Counted from the first letter of the stretch, positions 12,154 to 24,532 are shown. The stretch: DNA of 64,000 bases from Mallotus nudiflorus (GCA_947683625.1 CANTUR010000166.1:3875001-3939000); one strand, 5' to 3'. Made by a program: numbers and translations. The notes: generated by a model not told the origin, from the letters alone.

Positions 12154-12623
12154 TGACATAGCGGAAGAGTGATAACACAAATAATTAGTGTTTGTTGAAT
12201 CGTGCACGATTATCAAACACTAATATTCTATAATCTACAATTTGCAAACTCAAGAAATAAACATAAAAATTCAAAGAATTTTGGATAATTAAAGAAAAAT
12301 CAAATTCTATTATTCATAATGATGGCCAAAGTCCCTAAAACAAAGCTTAAATAGGAAAAAAAAACTCTAAAAAAAAGAATCCAAAATGAAATAGGAAAAA
12401 AGTTCTAAAACAATTAAAACAGAAAATTACCATTTTAGAGGTCTAAACGATTGAATTTGCCTGAAAAACAATGAAGCTCACGAGCAAAGCTGTAACTTGT
12501 GATCATTGAGTCAATTCCAATTAAATTGAACTCCTATTTCACTAAAATCTAAAATTTTAAAGTTACTGAAAATTATAAAAATACTACTAATACAATTTTT
12601 CATAATTTTCAATTGCTTATTAT
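12154..12623 (-). repeat. 5' LTR of the Reina-like element
   Basis: 470 bp, matching 7271-7746 with many substitutions and small indels, so the insertion is not recent. Its outer edge abuts TCTAC (12624-12628), the right copy of the target duplication. Confidence 0.85.
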
Positions 12624-12628
12624 TCTAC
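12624..12628. other. target-site duplication TCTAC (right)
   Basis: Identical to 7266-7270. It defines the insertion point inside the sacsin-like reading frame. Confidence 0.8.
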
Positions 12629-15600
12629 GCCCACATCGTCTACAAATGACCAAACGCTTATGATTTTTCCACCAGAAGACCATTTTCTCCATTTCTACTT
12701 CTATCACTTTTCTTTGTGTTGTAAGTAAAAAATTGACTTTCACTGGATTCTCACTCTCCCACGCTGACAGATCAATGATGGATTTTGTAGCTTTCTGTCT
12801 CGTCTTTGACACATGACCTTCAGGATTAGCAAGAAAACACAGAATAATTTTGATAAGACCCTTTCCTATCAGCTCATTTCTTTGTCCAAACTTGTAATAA
12901 TTTAAAGATCCACTTGGATTGCACTGAATTGACTGAGAAATTCTTTTTACTCCAGTTTGGAATAGATATCAAAGAGTCTGCTTGGAGATATAAAGGAAGA
13001 ACTACTGCTCTTTGGTAACCATGCAAACAGAGGAATTTCAACTCCAAAATTACTAGAAAAAACTTCTGCCATTCGCGAGTCATTGAGAATAAATACTTCT
13101 TCTTTACTCAGCAAGAAAATTTCCTCACCTGATGATGCTATGGCTGGTACTTTGGTCAAGGAATGCCTCAGAATTTCTTCTGTGCAGGAATTCCAATTGT
13201 CTACAACATAACCCCAAAAACCACAGCATTCTATAAGAGTCACTTGGTGATTATCTCTCAACATCCAACTCTGCCATAGCTGCATGTAACTATCAATCGA
13301 TGGGAATTCTGAAACGCTGAAGACAGAAGAAAAGATTGGCAACAGCTCTTTTGTATAGAATTTATCAAGAACATACAAATGGGTGCCAAACAGATTGTCT
13401 CTATCCTGAACAATGCATAATTGAGAATTCACCCACTTTGCTCCACCTGTATTATCTGAAATCCACACCTGGCATTTACATGCGTCCACAGACTCTGGTT
13501 TCCAGCGAAACTTATTGAGAAAACTGTAAATTCTTTTTATCACAGCTGTCTCTGTCAATGTTAAAAGAAGCCCAAAGAGAAGATAGCAAACATCCACGCA
13601 GTCCACCTTTACACCAAGGACCCTCAGCTCATTCTTGTACAAATTAATATCAGCCTCATAAAACCTTTGATCAATGGTTATCAGTCTGGTATAGAATATT
13701 ATTCCATGCTGTGTCGAACAGGATACACTCCTCCGGCAGTTCGTAACCATTAGTGGTCTTCAACCAATTGCCCTTCTTTAGGTTGCCAATAAAATTGTCT
13801 AGCAAAGACTGGTCATGGGAAGTTGACATCATCAACTTGATACATTCTACTAGTGAGATAGTGCACTCAGCTGTATGGTTCAGACCTCTAGCCACAAATA
13901 TGGCCTCTCCATTGAAATCAGTCCCGACAGACATCAACTTTAATTCATCCTTCAACCCATAAATTCTAAGACCATTAAATGAATCATCAATTAGAGGGAG
14001 ATCTACGAACAGTGAGATTGTTCCCCATTTAGAATTAAATAGGATTGATTAACTAGGGGTCCTGTAACCATGACGAGTCTTCAACCATTCCTCACCTAAC
14101 AAATGATTACAAAACTCAAATACTTATGAAGGCAGAGTTGCATTTAGTAGCCTTATGGAATTTAGCAGTGAAATGACATTGGAAGGAGTCAAATGGGAAG
14201 AAAAAGGAAGTGATTTAAGAGAAGCGCCAATCGTTTTCACAGCACTATCAAATTCAACAGCAACTCCAAGTGCCTTAAGTTCATCCTTGAAACACCTAAT
14301 CGCATCACCATAAAAGGCATCATCAATGAAAGGCACCCCAATGCCATTCGATAAGTAACTGCATCTAGGATCAGGAAGTATCCACTCCATAAGGCATTTG
14401 GCACCACCACAGGTTTTTAACCATGGCTGATTTTTTATTTTCTCAATCAAGGCATTTGATGAAGACCCTGAATGCCGAATGCAGTTTAGCACTAGCAAGC
14501 CACTGTTACCATTGAGAGAATACAGATTTAAGATCATGTTGTCTGCAATCAACTTGGAAACCTCACCCATATTTGATACAACTCCAAGTAGCATTAATTC
14601 AGATGAGAAAGAAGAAATCTTACTTCCATAGAACCCTTCATCAATAACAGGTAAGTCTGTTATGCCTAAAACAGCTTCAGCCTCTATTTCAGATGGCAGA
14701 AGAATAAAAACCATTGCAGCACTATAACCCTGAGAAGTCATTAGCCATTTTCCGTCTTTGACTTCTGTTAACCATTCCTCATCAAGCATATTGCTTGCCT
14801 TCAAGTACCCCAAAAACATTAACAAGGAAAATGCACACTCTCTACTCATCCCAGACAAAGCATAAGACCTGGAGCGATCATCCACCAGCTTTTGTACATC
14901 TTCCAATCTAAATGACACACCAAGAAGTCTTAGCTCATCTTCGTATAGACCAATTTTATTCATATAGTATTCTTGGTCTATAATTGCAAAATCCTCCAGG
15001 AAAATAATCATCATCTCAAAAATAACCTTCGTAGCAGCATCGGGAAGAATGGGCTTGCTATGAGAATTAAAACCAGCGCCTGTCTTCAACCATTTTCCAG
15101 AACAAACACTTACGTTTTTGGCAAGAAAGAAGACCTAGCTCTTGCCAACCTGATCCATTCTAGAAGTAGAAATGCCTGTTCACAAGTCAACTCCGAAGAT
15201 GCTACATTCAATGACACATTTGAAAGGGAGAGTCTTTCTAAGTCCACGGCTCCACAGTGTTTGCTAAGAAATAGGAGGAGCTCTTTCCCAGAAACATATT
15301 TTCCAGCAAATTTACCACTTTCACCACCAAATCAATATAGTTTTGATCTGAAAATGGATTACAAGGTCCCAATAACTTTGTCCATTTGCTCCCAAATGCA
15401 GGGACAAGAGTTGCAGTTCTTCGTGTTCTTAAATGGCTTGCTTGTACCATCAATGACAGGTATCCTTTGGCATATGGATGACACTTCCCAATCACTCATG
15501 AAACCATCTACGTGTGAGAGATAAAGAAATTGGGCCAATGTGAGTGTAAGTTTTGGATCTTTTCTATATTTTATAAAATCAATAAGGGAATTTCAATAAT

Positions 15601-18271
15601 CAACTGCTGAACAGGATTTTACCCATGCATTACATGAAAGCCAGTTTTGAAGAAAAGAATGTTTGTCCTGACTTATAAGAGCTCTCTGTGTGGAGTTAGG
15701 AAGAAAAAACATGTTATTGGGGCACCCAAACTCCATATTGCATTTGTTTAGCCAATCATAAATTTCATCCTGTATGGCATAATGAATCTTGAAGGACTGC
15801 CTTTTCGCTGTAGCAAGAGCACACAGATCTATGTTCCCTCCCCGATTAATGCACTTAAGAAGAGGCATATGTCTAAAGCACTCGTCCTTGCTTTGCTTTG
15901 AGCAATAAAGCAAAGCAGTTCAATGTAAGTATTGTCAGGAGATAGCAACATAAGATTACAGGCCTTAATGCATTCTGCACACCAATGGTAACTGCCATTG
16001 GCAGATCCCAAACCCAGAAGTTCTAGAATTACATCATATTTTCATGGTCCAAAGAAGAGCTCAAGATATAACCTTTCAATAAAGATAAACCATCCAATGG
16101 GACCGCTTGGGTCTTCACCTGTTTTAAGAGTTTCCGAAACTCTGGCCTGATCCTAATCACACCAGAAGGCACGCAGAAGGACCTTTCACCACTGAAATTT
16201 GTACATGGGATGACATTCAAGCTTTGCAACTTTCTTTGATGGACTCCCTTACTTTATTGAGCTTTAGAGGAGGATAAACCTTAACTGGCAAAAAGTTACA
16301 AGCCTGAGACACTGAGAACAACGATTTTAACTCTTTTTCACAAGATTCAAAGGCATTTGAAAAGGCTGTTGGGACGCATTCAAGAATTCCCAAGTTCCAC
16401 TTATTATCCAATTGTATAGTTTCTCGTGAGGAAGAAAGTACGAAATCAGCTTGAATTGCAAATGGTAAATTTGTGACCATTGCTGTAGGCAGGAATGCAT
16501 ATACACCAACAGAGGAAGTTCCCCTTGTTAGTCGTTTTCCACAAGGAAATGCAAGTGTGATAATCCATTCTTGCGCTGACTCCAGTCTCCAACTTCACAG
16601 GAAATGCTTGACTCCACATATAATATCTGCATGTCTCCTCTGCCGCAGACATCTTCTCTTTAATTGCAAGATGGACCATGTGGGAATCTGCTTTTTTATC
16701 CCTCTCCTTGACAAAATTAGTCTCCTTGGATATAGACACAGTCAACACATCCTCATGTTCTTTCGGATCACGATCACTATCATGCACATACAATCTCCTT
16801 ATCTTAGATAAGAATAAGAGAAGCTCCGGATGTAGCTGCCACAATTGTGCTTTCACGTCTTGAACCTTATCAGGCTTCAAAGGGAGGATGATGATGGTTG
16901 TTGGTAAGGCCTTACTGAACCCATATATACCAAAAACATCTATAAGATAAGGCTCTCCATCAACCCACTCAGGAACTATATACCTAATGCCACAGTCTGG
17001 GTCAGAATGCTCACTGAACCTAACGCGATATCCATTGCTAAATATATGAGGACAACTGCTCATAAGAAACACACTCTTGAATCCAATTCCTGCATGTAGT
17101 AATAATAGCTTATGAAAAGCCTGATAATGAAGCTGACATTCATAAAACAAACCAAAACCAAATATTAAGTTCAATACATTATGGAAGGACATTTTTAAAA
17201 AAAATTTTCAATGGTTAAAGGTAATCAATATTCCTATCAATCTTGAACATAACATGTCAACAACAAAAAACAATCTTGAACATAAGGAGAAAGTTCACGC
17301 AGTTTGAAGAAGTTCCTAATTGTGGAATAAATACTACAATATCAGCCTCTGCTTCAAATTTCTCTTATTGCATATACAAAGAAAGTTATAAGTGTAAAGG
17401 GCCCATCAAGGAAGTAAAAAAATAATCGAGACTATCTATAAGACTATAACCAATTTAAGAACTACTTAGTAAAGCACAAGCAAACATGCAACTATTAAGA
17501 AAATTAAGGGAGCAGATTGCAGGCCTGCCCCATAGAAACTAAATCAGTAGATATTTACTAAAACTATTATTATTTTCTTTATAAATTTTAAATTTACTAA
17601 TGACTAAAAGATGATAAAAATGTTGGTAACTAAGCAAACATTTGATGATGCATGGTCAATCGATACTATACCAGAGAACTTGTTAATTCTTAAATAAAGA
17701 TCTCATTTAAAAAATTTTGGAAGCACATTCATGTCTTGCATACAACTATTTGATCATATTAATCATCTTTCTCTCCAATGAATCCTAACCGTCTGTTTCC
17801 TCTCTTGGTGGAGCGGCCAACACTACAAATGGCGTCCACGTTCTTGCTTGAAAACCCAACTTCATTGTTGAAAATTAAAAGAGTTGCAAGTGCACCCCTC
17901 CTTGTTATGTCCCTCTCTGTGAGCATAAATTCAAGGGTTGGATTCACACCAGATGGGTATTCATTGTCTTCTGCATTCTGCAAGAACACAAATGATACTG
18001 CTACCTATTAGTTATGTTAAAGAAAGGGACTGACAAATCAATAAAAAAGGTATAATTATTAAACCTGAATAAGTTCCATGTCAAAGTGGACATCTTTGGT
18101 GTAGAGCTCAGCAGAAAGGTTGGTGACAGCATGGTAGAGGTCTTGGTTCAAAGGGTTTCGCTCTTTCTGACCGATAGAGAACTTTTGGGTCCTGATTCTA
18201 CGTATATGATTCTCTGCTAAAACTTTCTTTGCTGAAAACTCACGAGCCCGTGCTAAAACTTCACTTTCCAT
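12629..18271 (-). pseudogene. sacsin-like / NO VEIN-related GHKL ATPase pseudogene, 5' part
   Basis: The start is the ATG at 18269-18271 (MESEVLARAREFSAKK). Exon 1 is 18271-18065, exon 2 is 17977-17767, and exon 3 begins at 17089. The N-terminus is a GHKL (Hsp90-type) ATP-binding fold: the N-box ELIQ/NAEDNEY spans the first intron, then TLLIFNNEVGF, SVGRSTKRGNRR, and GFIGEK/GIGFKSVF across the second intron. The rest shows the long repeat-like body known in plant sacsin-like proteins of roughly 1,700-1,900 residues (for example YRVRFSE, IRYIVPEW, QADFVLSSSRET, FCVPSGVIRIRPEFRKLL). Breaks: an AT instead of GT donor at 17766-17765; frameshifts near 16570-16600, 16230-16250, 16035-16045, 15890-15920, 15410-15440, 15110-15130 and 13690; in-frame stops at 15593-15595, 14124-14126 and 14049-14051. 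The C-terminus is beyond the Reina-like element at 6956-7265. The family's function in plants is poorly known; family assignment is from motif memory. Confidence 0.88.
17765..17766 (-). other. mutated 5' splice site (AT in place of GT), intron 2
   Basis: Exon 2 ends GAGAAAG at 17767 and exon 3 starts GAATTGGATTC at 17089 after a CATGCAG acceptor. Joining them restores the conserved GEK-GIGFKSVF. The intron (17090-17766, 677 bp) would therefore start ATGATT, one transition away from the usual GTGATT. Intron 1 (17978-18064) has normal GT and AG ends. Confidence 0.75.
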
Positions 18272-18506
18272 TTTTAACAGGAAATTTTGTACAAGCAAGA
18301 TAGTGAATAGTAAACATGCAATGATCTTTTATCAGAGTCGATTCTGGAAACTGTTAAGAGTTAATGGCGTTGTGGGCTGTCTAGGAATGGTGTCCAGAAA
18401 AGAAGAAGAAGAAGAAGAAGACGCATTGATATTGATCACAGTTACAAATGGTAACCGTCCAAAGGATGGAGAGATTAAAACTTGCCCTTCGTCAGCGTGC
18501 CTGACA
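18272..18506 (-). promoter_or_regulatory. remaining upstream region of the sacsin-like pseudogene
   Basis: Only about 235 bp lie between the ATG and the Athila-type element that begins at 18507. A (GAA)n run at 18398-18420 reads as CT-rich on the gene's strand, a common feature of plant 5' leaders. No TATA box was identified with confidence. The original promoter may have been separated from the gene by the element. Confidence 0.4.
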
Positions 18507-20618
18507 TAATGGATGTTATTTTTACGAATATTTTAAGATAGTTTTTAATAAAATTTGAATAAATAATTGGAATAATTTGGGTAGAATATAAGTTTAAGTA
18601 GGAAATAAATTAATGTTAATGTTTAATTAGGATTTTATTGTTTAAAACATATTTTTGGGAGTTTTTGTTTGATATTAATTTATTTTATCTTTTTGTAAAT
18701 TAATTTTAAGGGTGCGATTGGATTGGGGTTAAAGTATTAGGGTATAATAATTACAAATGTAACTGTTAAGGGAATAATAATTACAGGTGTAATGATTAAG
18801 TTATTAACCTTATTTGACAAACTAAGGGTAACTAAAAAATTGTAATGTGATATTCTTTAAAAAAATTATATAGTTGATTAAATTTATTATTAAATATTTA
18901 AAAATAATATAAATAAATAAATAATCATTTAAAATTTTAAATATTTATATAATTATTTAAATAATATAATCATATGCACCTTAAAAAGTAACATAAATAT
19001 TATAATAAAAATTTAAATTCATTCATACATTTTTTATAAATTTGATTAGTAGTTTCTTGATATATATATATATATAAAAGAAGTTGAAGTAATATGATGA
19101 AGGTAGAAAAATTTTTAAAAAATAAAGAGCATTATTTTAAAAGTATATTTTTGTTGTTACATGTGTTTAACCTAGTCTCAACTAGGTTAATAAAAATATA
19201 TATAAATGGACTTAATCATTAAGTGAGTTAAATGTTAATCCTAAATTTCTAAAATTTATCACATAAGGGTAAAGATGGTTAATATATTATAAGAGTAACA
19301 TTTAACCCCTGAAATTCTCATCCAAATATACCCTAAAAAGAAAATTCAAAGGAAGTAAGGAATTGTGTCAAGCACAACATGCAACATGGTTTACCAAACC
19401 GTGTCGGGTAATGAAGTCAACAAGATGGAAGTGACACACCTTCTCAAAACTGTGTGTAAAGTTGTGTGGTTATCTGCCAAGCTAGAAGAAAAAGAAACAT
19501 TTCAACACAACATTTGACATGATATGACTCAAACCGTGTGCATATCACATGCAATGTAACATAACATGTAACATGACTTGTACAAGCCATGTCGAAAATA
19601 AAAATGGGCAAATAAAGATGACATGCCTTTGTGAAGTCATGAGTTAAGTCGTGTGCTTTTCTAGATCTCAATTTGCAATATGACACACTATGTCAAATAA
19701 GAAGTGGTTTCCTTACCCGAAAATGAAGAGAATTTTAAGGGCTTTCAAATTCTTTTCCTGGTGAACTCTATAAAAGGAGAATTATGAGAAGTTAGAAATC
19801 ATCTTTGGTCATTGATTGGCGGCCACAAACCAGAGCTAAATGGAGATTAAAAAAGATTAGTGCAAGAAATTCAAGAGTTTATTTTTATTAATTTTTCTTC
19901 TTTCATCCTTAATCATGTTTGAGTTTTTTGCCACAACCATGCATGGCTAATTTTCTTTTAGGGTTTAGGTTAGAAGTAGCTATTCTATGATGTGATTGAA
20001 CACAAGTTTTATTTATTTAATTTGATTTTTAGTTAATTATATGAGTTGCGCTTAATATATGTTTTCATTCTTGGCCAACTTGTTTGCATGTTTATGGGTA
20101 GATTCACTAATAAGAGTTAGGAGAATTTATCAAGTTAAGGCTTATAGGACTTAAACCACTTGACTACGAGAGTAGGCAAGCTCTATGGGGAACCATGGCA
20201 GTAGGCAGGGGTCTACGGTGGTAAACCAATAATTGTTAAGAAACTTAATGAGTTTTGATTAACTTCTTAACCACGAGAGTAGGTTAAACTTCAATCTTTA
20301 CATGTTTAATTAAACTCCAAAGAGTCTTTAGGTATTTTAAAACAATTACCTTTAATTGAAGTCAATGTCTTTTATGTATTAATGTGTTCATGATAAAATT
20401 GGAATAATGAAACTAAACCTAGGCTTTAAGCTTTTTATCATTTAATTACAGTTTAATTCTTTTGCTTTGTTTATATTAAATTTGTAATATTATTTTATTT
20501 AATTTACTAGTTGAGAACATAAGTAAAAATATTAGTATTCAATATACAGTTTTCGTTGGAATGATAACTCTTTATACTACGATCACGATCCGTGCGCTTG
20601 TAGGTTTTGAACGCAACA
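18507..20618 (+). repeat. 5' LTR of the Athila-type element (holds a MITE)
   Basis: Starts TAATGGATGTT, where the right LTR has TGATGTATGTT, and ends in CGCAACA six bases before the primer site. The first part aligns with 26008-26634 once the 624-bp MITE is removed. Without the MITE and one copy of its 3-bp target duplication the LTR would be about 1.49 kb. It resembles the solo LTR at 28996-30424, including the final 'ggaatgat...ctttacac' block. Confidence 0.85.
18710..19333. mobile_element. Tourist-like MITE, 624 bp
   Basis: The right LTR of the same element lacks this segment. Both ends are flanked by TAA (18707-18709 and 19334-19336). The ends form imperfect inverted repeats: GGGTGCGATTGGAT at the left and, on the other strand, GGGTATATTTGGAT at the right. 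A TAA target duplication and GGG-starting ends are typical of PIF/Harbinger-derived Tourist elements. The interior is AT-rich and noncoding, so it depended on a transposase made elsewhere. Confidence 0.8.
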
Positions 20619-20624
20619 AGTTTT

Positions 20625-20642
20625 TGGCGCCGTTGCCGAGGA
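20625..20642 (+). other. primer-binding site, Asp tRNA type
   Basis: TGGCGCCGTTGCCGAGGA lies a few bases after the left LTR. It matches the 3' end complement of plant aspartate tRNA with one difference. This primer is characteristic of Athila elements. Confidence 0.85.
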
Positions 20643-20744
20643 TTGACATATTGATATTGATTCAATTTTTACTTTTTTTAGACTAGTATTTTCTTTTATA
20701 TTTACTCATTTTGCTATTTGATTTTTCAGGTCTTTTGCTAGTTT

Positions 20745-22230
20745 ATGAACACTCGATCTAAGGGAACAAACATGGAAGAGCTCAACCCTAAAATTGAGAA
20801 ATCGTGCAAGAAAAATAAAAAGGAAAAGCGTAAGAAAGACAAACAAAAGATGGCTAACGATCAAGCACCATAACCAATAAGGATTCATACTCTCCAAGAG
20901 CACACAATGCCTAATCCAGTGGATACCTACAATAGCATTATGAGGCCTATTGTTGATGCTAATACTTTTAAGATCAAACTAGTAATTATTCAAATGGTTT
21001 CACAGTTCCAATTTAGAGGTCTCCTAAGCGAAGATCCTAATGCTCATTTAGCCCAATTTTTGGAAATTTACGATACATTTAAGATGAATGGGATTAGTTA
21101 GGATACGATAAAGTTAAGGTTATTCCATTTCTCTTTATGGTTACACTCTCTAGCATCATAGTCCATCACCATATGGGACATTTTGTCAAAGGCATTCTTG
21201 GGCAAGTATTTCCCACCAGGCAAGACAACGAAATTCAGGCAAGAGATTATAAGTTTCATCCAACATCATGGTAAATCTTTATATAAAGCATAGGAGCAGT
21301 TCAAAGATTTGAAATGTCAATGTCCTCACCATGGAGTTCCATAATGGCTACTCATTCAGACCTTTTATTAATGACTCACCAAGCCAATGAGAATTACCAT
21401 TAATGTTATCGCTTAAGATTCATTTATAAGAAAGACACCCAAAGATGCCTACAATCTTCTTAAGACTATGGCATCCAATAACTACTAATGACAAGGAGAA
21501 AGAAGCACCCTAAGGAAAGTCATAGGTTACATGAGGTGGACGGGTGGAATCTTTTTAATGCCAAAATCGATATGCTTACCAAAAAACTTGAAGCTACCGC
21601 CAAAGTGTCAAATCCAATGGTTGTTTATTCTTATGAGTTTTTTGTAGGAGGACATTCAATTATTGAGTGCCAAGGAGGTCTTGCTTCTTAAGAACAATCC
21701 ATAGAGCAACTTAATGTTCTAAACAACTTTCAAAGGAACTAAGGAAACCCCTACTCCAATACATACAATCCGGGATGGCGTAACAACCCAAACTTCTCGT
21801 GGTCTAATCAAGGGGAGTCTAGAGTGCCAACCAAGGATTCAAGCAACCTCCAATGGGTTTCCAACAAAAGAATTCTTTCCATCAACATTAAGAGAGTAAG
21901 CTTAACCTAGAAAGCATAATGGAGAAATTCTTAAAGGATCAAGAAGAACAAAAGGAAGCCATCAAGAATCTAAAATCTAAAATGAGCAAAATTTTTGCTG
22001 TTAGAAAACCAAATTTCATCTCAAGCCTCTAACTCAAGATAATATGGTATACTGCCTAGTCAACCTGAACATCCAGGAGAGCAAGCAAAGGCAATTACAC
22101 TTAGGAGTGGAAAGTAATTGTTTGAGGTTAAGATCAAAAGACAAGAAGAAGAGGGTGTACAATATGCTCAAGTGGAGGATCAAGGGACTAATGTGAATAA
22201 AGAAAATAATGAAGAAAAAAGGAACCACCT
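20745..22230 (+). pseudogene. Athila-type gag remains
   Basis: An ATG at 20745 starts a basic leader (MNTRSKGTNMEELNPKIEKS) that meets a stop near 20871 and continues in frame through IRIHTLQEHTMPNPVDTYNS. The gag core follows: VSQFQFRGLLSEDPNAHLAQ, then FLEIYDTFKMNG, then, broken by stops, FLGKYFPPGKTTKFRQEI and CPHHGVP. These match the conserved Athila gag order (LPKFHGLAGEDPHKHL-like, then KYFPP, then CPHHG). A later charged segment (21480-22230) is the gag C-terminal region. At least five stops interrupt it. Confidence 0.7.
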
Positions 22231-22419
22231 CTTAAGACATAGCCACTACCCTTTCCTCAAAGACAATAAAAATCTAAGTTGGATAAGTAATTGAGAAGTT
22301 TTTGAAGGCATTCGAATAGGTTAAGCTCAATATACCAATTTTGGATGTGATCAACATGATGCTTGCCTATGCAAAGTTCTTAAAAGACATTATTGCACAT
22401 AAGCAAAAGTGGGAAGATT

Positions 22420-22955
22420 ATGAAACCATTCCCATCAATGAGGAGTGCAGTGCCATAATTCAAAATAAGCTTCCATAAAAGCTTAAGGATTCAGGGAGTA
22501 TCACTATCCCTTGTACTATTGGGAATGAGTTTATATGTAAATCTTTATGTGATTTGGGTGTAAGTGTGAGCGAAATGCCTTTTTCTTTTTGCAGATGCCT
22601 AAACATTCCTGAGCCATAACCAACAACGGCATCACTATAGCTAGCGGATAGATCCATTATCTATTCCTATTGAATCCTAGAAGATGTGCCCATTAAAGTT
22701 GGAGATTATTATGTGCTAGGAGATTTTATCATCTTGGAGATGGAAGTGGACCTTAAAATTCCAATCATTTTAAGGTGTCCTTTCCTTGCTACTGCTGGTG
22801 TAATTATTGATGTCAAACATGGAAAAATTGCTCTAGAGATTAAAGAGGAAAAAGTAGAGTTTGATGTCTTTAAGAAGCTAACCCAATCTTCATTAATGAC
22901 TTCTTATTTTCGGGTGGATGCAATTGAGGTTTATGCTAAAGATGTTCTTCCTTAA
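22420..22955 (+). pseudogene. Athila-type protease remains
   Basis: Read from about 22470, the frames give GSITIPCTIGNEFICKSLCD followed by LGVSVSEMP, the Athila form of the aspartic protease active site (CDLGASINLMP in better kept elements, from memory). After two stops the frame resumes as PIKVGDYYVLGDFIILEMEV and LKIPIILRCPFLATAGVIID, which is the conserved protease C-terminal part. It is broken, and no reverse transcriptase follows where one would be expected. Confidence 0.7.
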
Positions 22956-23987
22956 GTTCCTAAAGAGCCACTTAAAACTTGTCCTATTCGTGATACCAAA
23001 GAGGTGAAAGCAACTATGAAAGTTAAGAAGAAAATGGGGCCTTTCAAGAAATATACTAAAGAGTGGCAAATTAAAAGTGCTATGAAAGATATGAATTTTA
23101 AGAATTTATTATCTTATTTTCAAGTGCTAAATAAACGAGCTCAAGTAGGAGAGGATTATTCTTTGATCAATCCTCCTTAACTGAAGATCCAACATTAGGG
23201 TCAAGCTAAAAACCTAAAACTAGCACTAATTGGGAGGCAACCTAATAATATTTATATTTATATTTTATTTATTTTACTTTATTTTATTATTTTATTTAAA
23301 TTTTATACTTTATTTTTCTTTTGTTTCTTTTGATTTTTTTTCTTTCACCCTTTTGTAATTAGGATTCATAGTGTATGGCGAAAGGAGAGCAAAAAGCAAC
23401 AATTAGGACATTAAAGGCTTGTCATAGGATTAGGCACATCTATGACACTATCTGTGCTCAGGTACTTCCTCTTTTATGTACCTTTTTATTTTTTTTTGAA
23501 GCATGGAATGGGTATGCCGTGTCCATAACCATATGCTTATCAATTCATAATCTCAGGTGCTTGCATACTTATCGTTATGGTTTCTTCTTCCCGTGACTAT
23601 ATAGCCCAATTTGGATAGGACGTAGCATGGTGTGTAACACAACATACACAACATGATTATGTTGTGTCACGTCATTGCATTTACGACATGGTTTTGTGCA
23701 CGACATTGTCATGCCATGTGTGTTTGCCTCATATTTTCTCTTTTTAGTCTAGGACATCGCACAGTAATAACCACGACATCACTAAGCCATGCGCACTTCC
23801 ACCCATTCATTCCAAACATCACACTGGATTAAACACGACATGCACATGGCCGTGTCTTACTAACTTCCTGCATACATAAATTATGTTGGTGGTCTTGTTG
23901 GCCCATTAACATTAAACACCAATTTTTTTTCTTTCTTTTTCTCAAGTTGACTTTTGTTTCTTTCTTTCTTTTCTTGTTTATTCCTTC

Positions 23988-23990
<3 letters not shown>

Positions 23991-24030
<40 letters not shown>
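23991..24030. repeat. (ATT)n microsatellite
   Basis: About 13 ATT units inside the noncoding interior of the Athila-type element. Confidence 0.95.
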
Positions 24031-24031
<1 letters not shown>

Positions 24032-24169
24032 TTTTACACATACACACACTTATTGTGTCTTATTTTTTTATTAATTTTTATTTTAGGTATTTAGTAGATT
24101 TGTTAGAATTTATTTATTTTTGCTTGCATGCCTTTTATTTTACTATTTTATCTTCTTTTAGTTCTATTA

Positions 24170-24200
<31 letters not shown>

Positions 24201-24487
24201 TTTTGGGTGTTTTTATTTTTATAGGTTTTTGGTAGTTAAAAAAAAATCAATTTGACGCGGCCATGTGGAGGCCGTGTCCTCCACCATGTTTGTGCACGGA
24301 GAAAGTGTGAATGCCAAGTTAATACATCAATTTTATTATTGGGCTAACATTAGCCCATTAAGGCATCATTTTTTTTCTTTGTTTTTACTTTTTTTGCTTC
24401 TTTGTTCTTTTATTTATTTTTATTCATTTCTTCCTCTTATAAGCATTGAAGCACATACACCACCATGTCTATTTTCTTTTTCTTTTC

Positions 24488-24532
<45 letters not shown>
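24488..24532. repeat. (AAT)n microsatellite
   Basis: About 15 AAT units. On the other strand it is the same trinucleotide class as the run at 23991. Confidence 0.95.

Larger units (their letters stand above)
7271..12623 (-). mobile_element. Reina-like Ty3/Gypsy chromovirus element, minus strand, 5,353 bp
   Basis: This is a nearly complete but inactive LTR retrotransposon. In element order (right to left) it has a 5' LTR (12154-12623), a primer-binding site matching initiator methionine tRNA (12138-12150), gag with a damaged zinc knuckle, protease, reverse transcriptase with YFDDILIYS, RNase H, integrase remains and a 3' LTR (7271-7746). A perfect 5-bp target duplication flanks it. The short total length, short LTRs and iMet primer site fit the Reina clade of chromoviruses. 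I saw no clear chromodomain. Every coding part holds stops or frame changes. It inserted into the coding part of the sacsin-like gene, on the same strand as that gene. Confidence 0.85.

Noticed and set aside
14973..15524. 183-codon plus-strand frame
   Set aside because: It lies opposite the sacsin-like pseudogene exon, which explains the conserved motifs on the minus strand.
17090..17766. U12-type AT-AC intron
   Set aside because: The donor ATGATT lacks the ATATCC pattern and the acceptor is CAG, so a mutated GT-AG intron is simpler.
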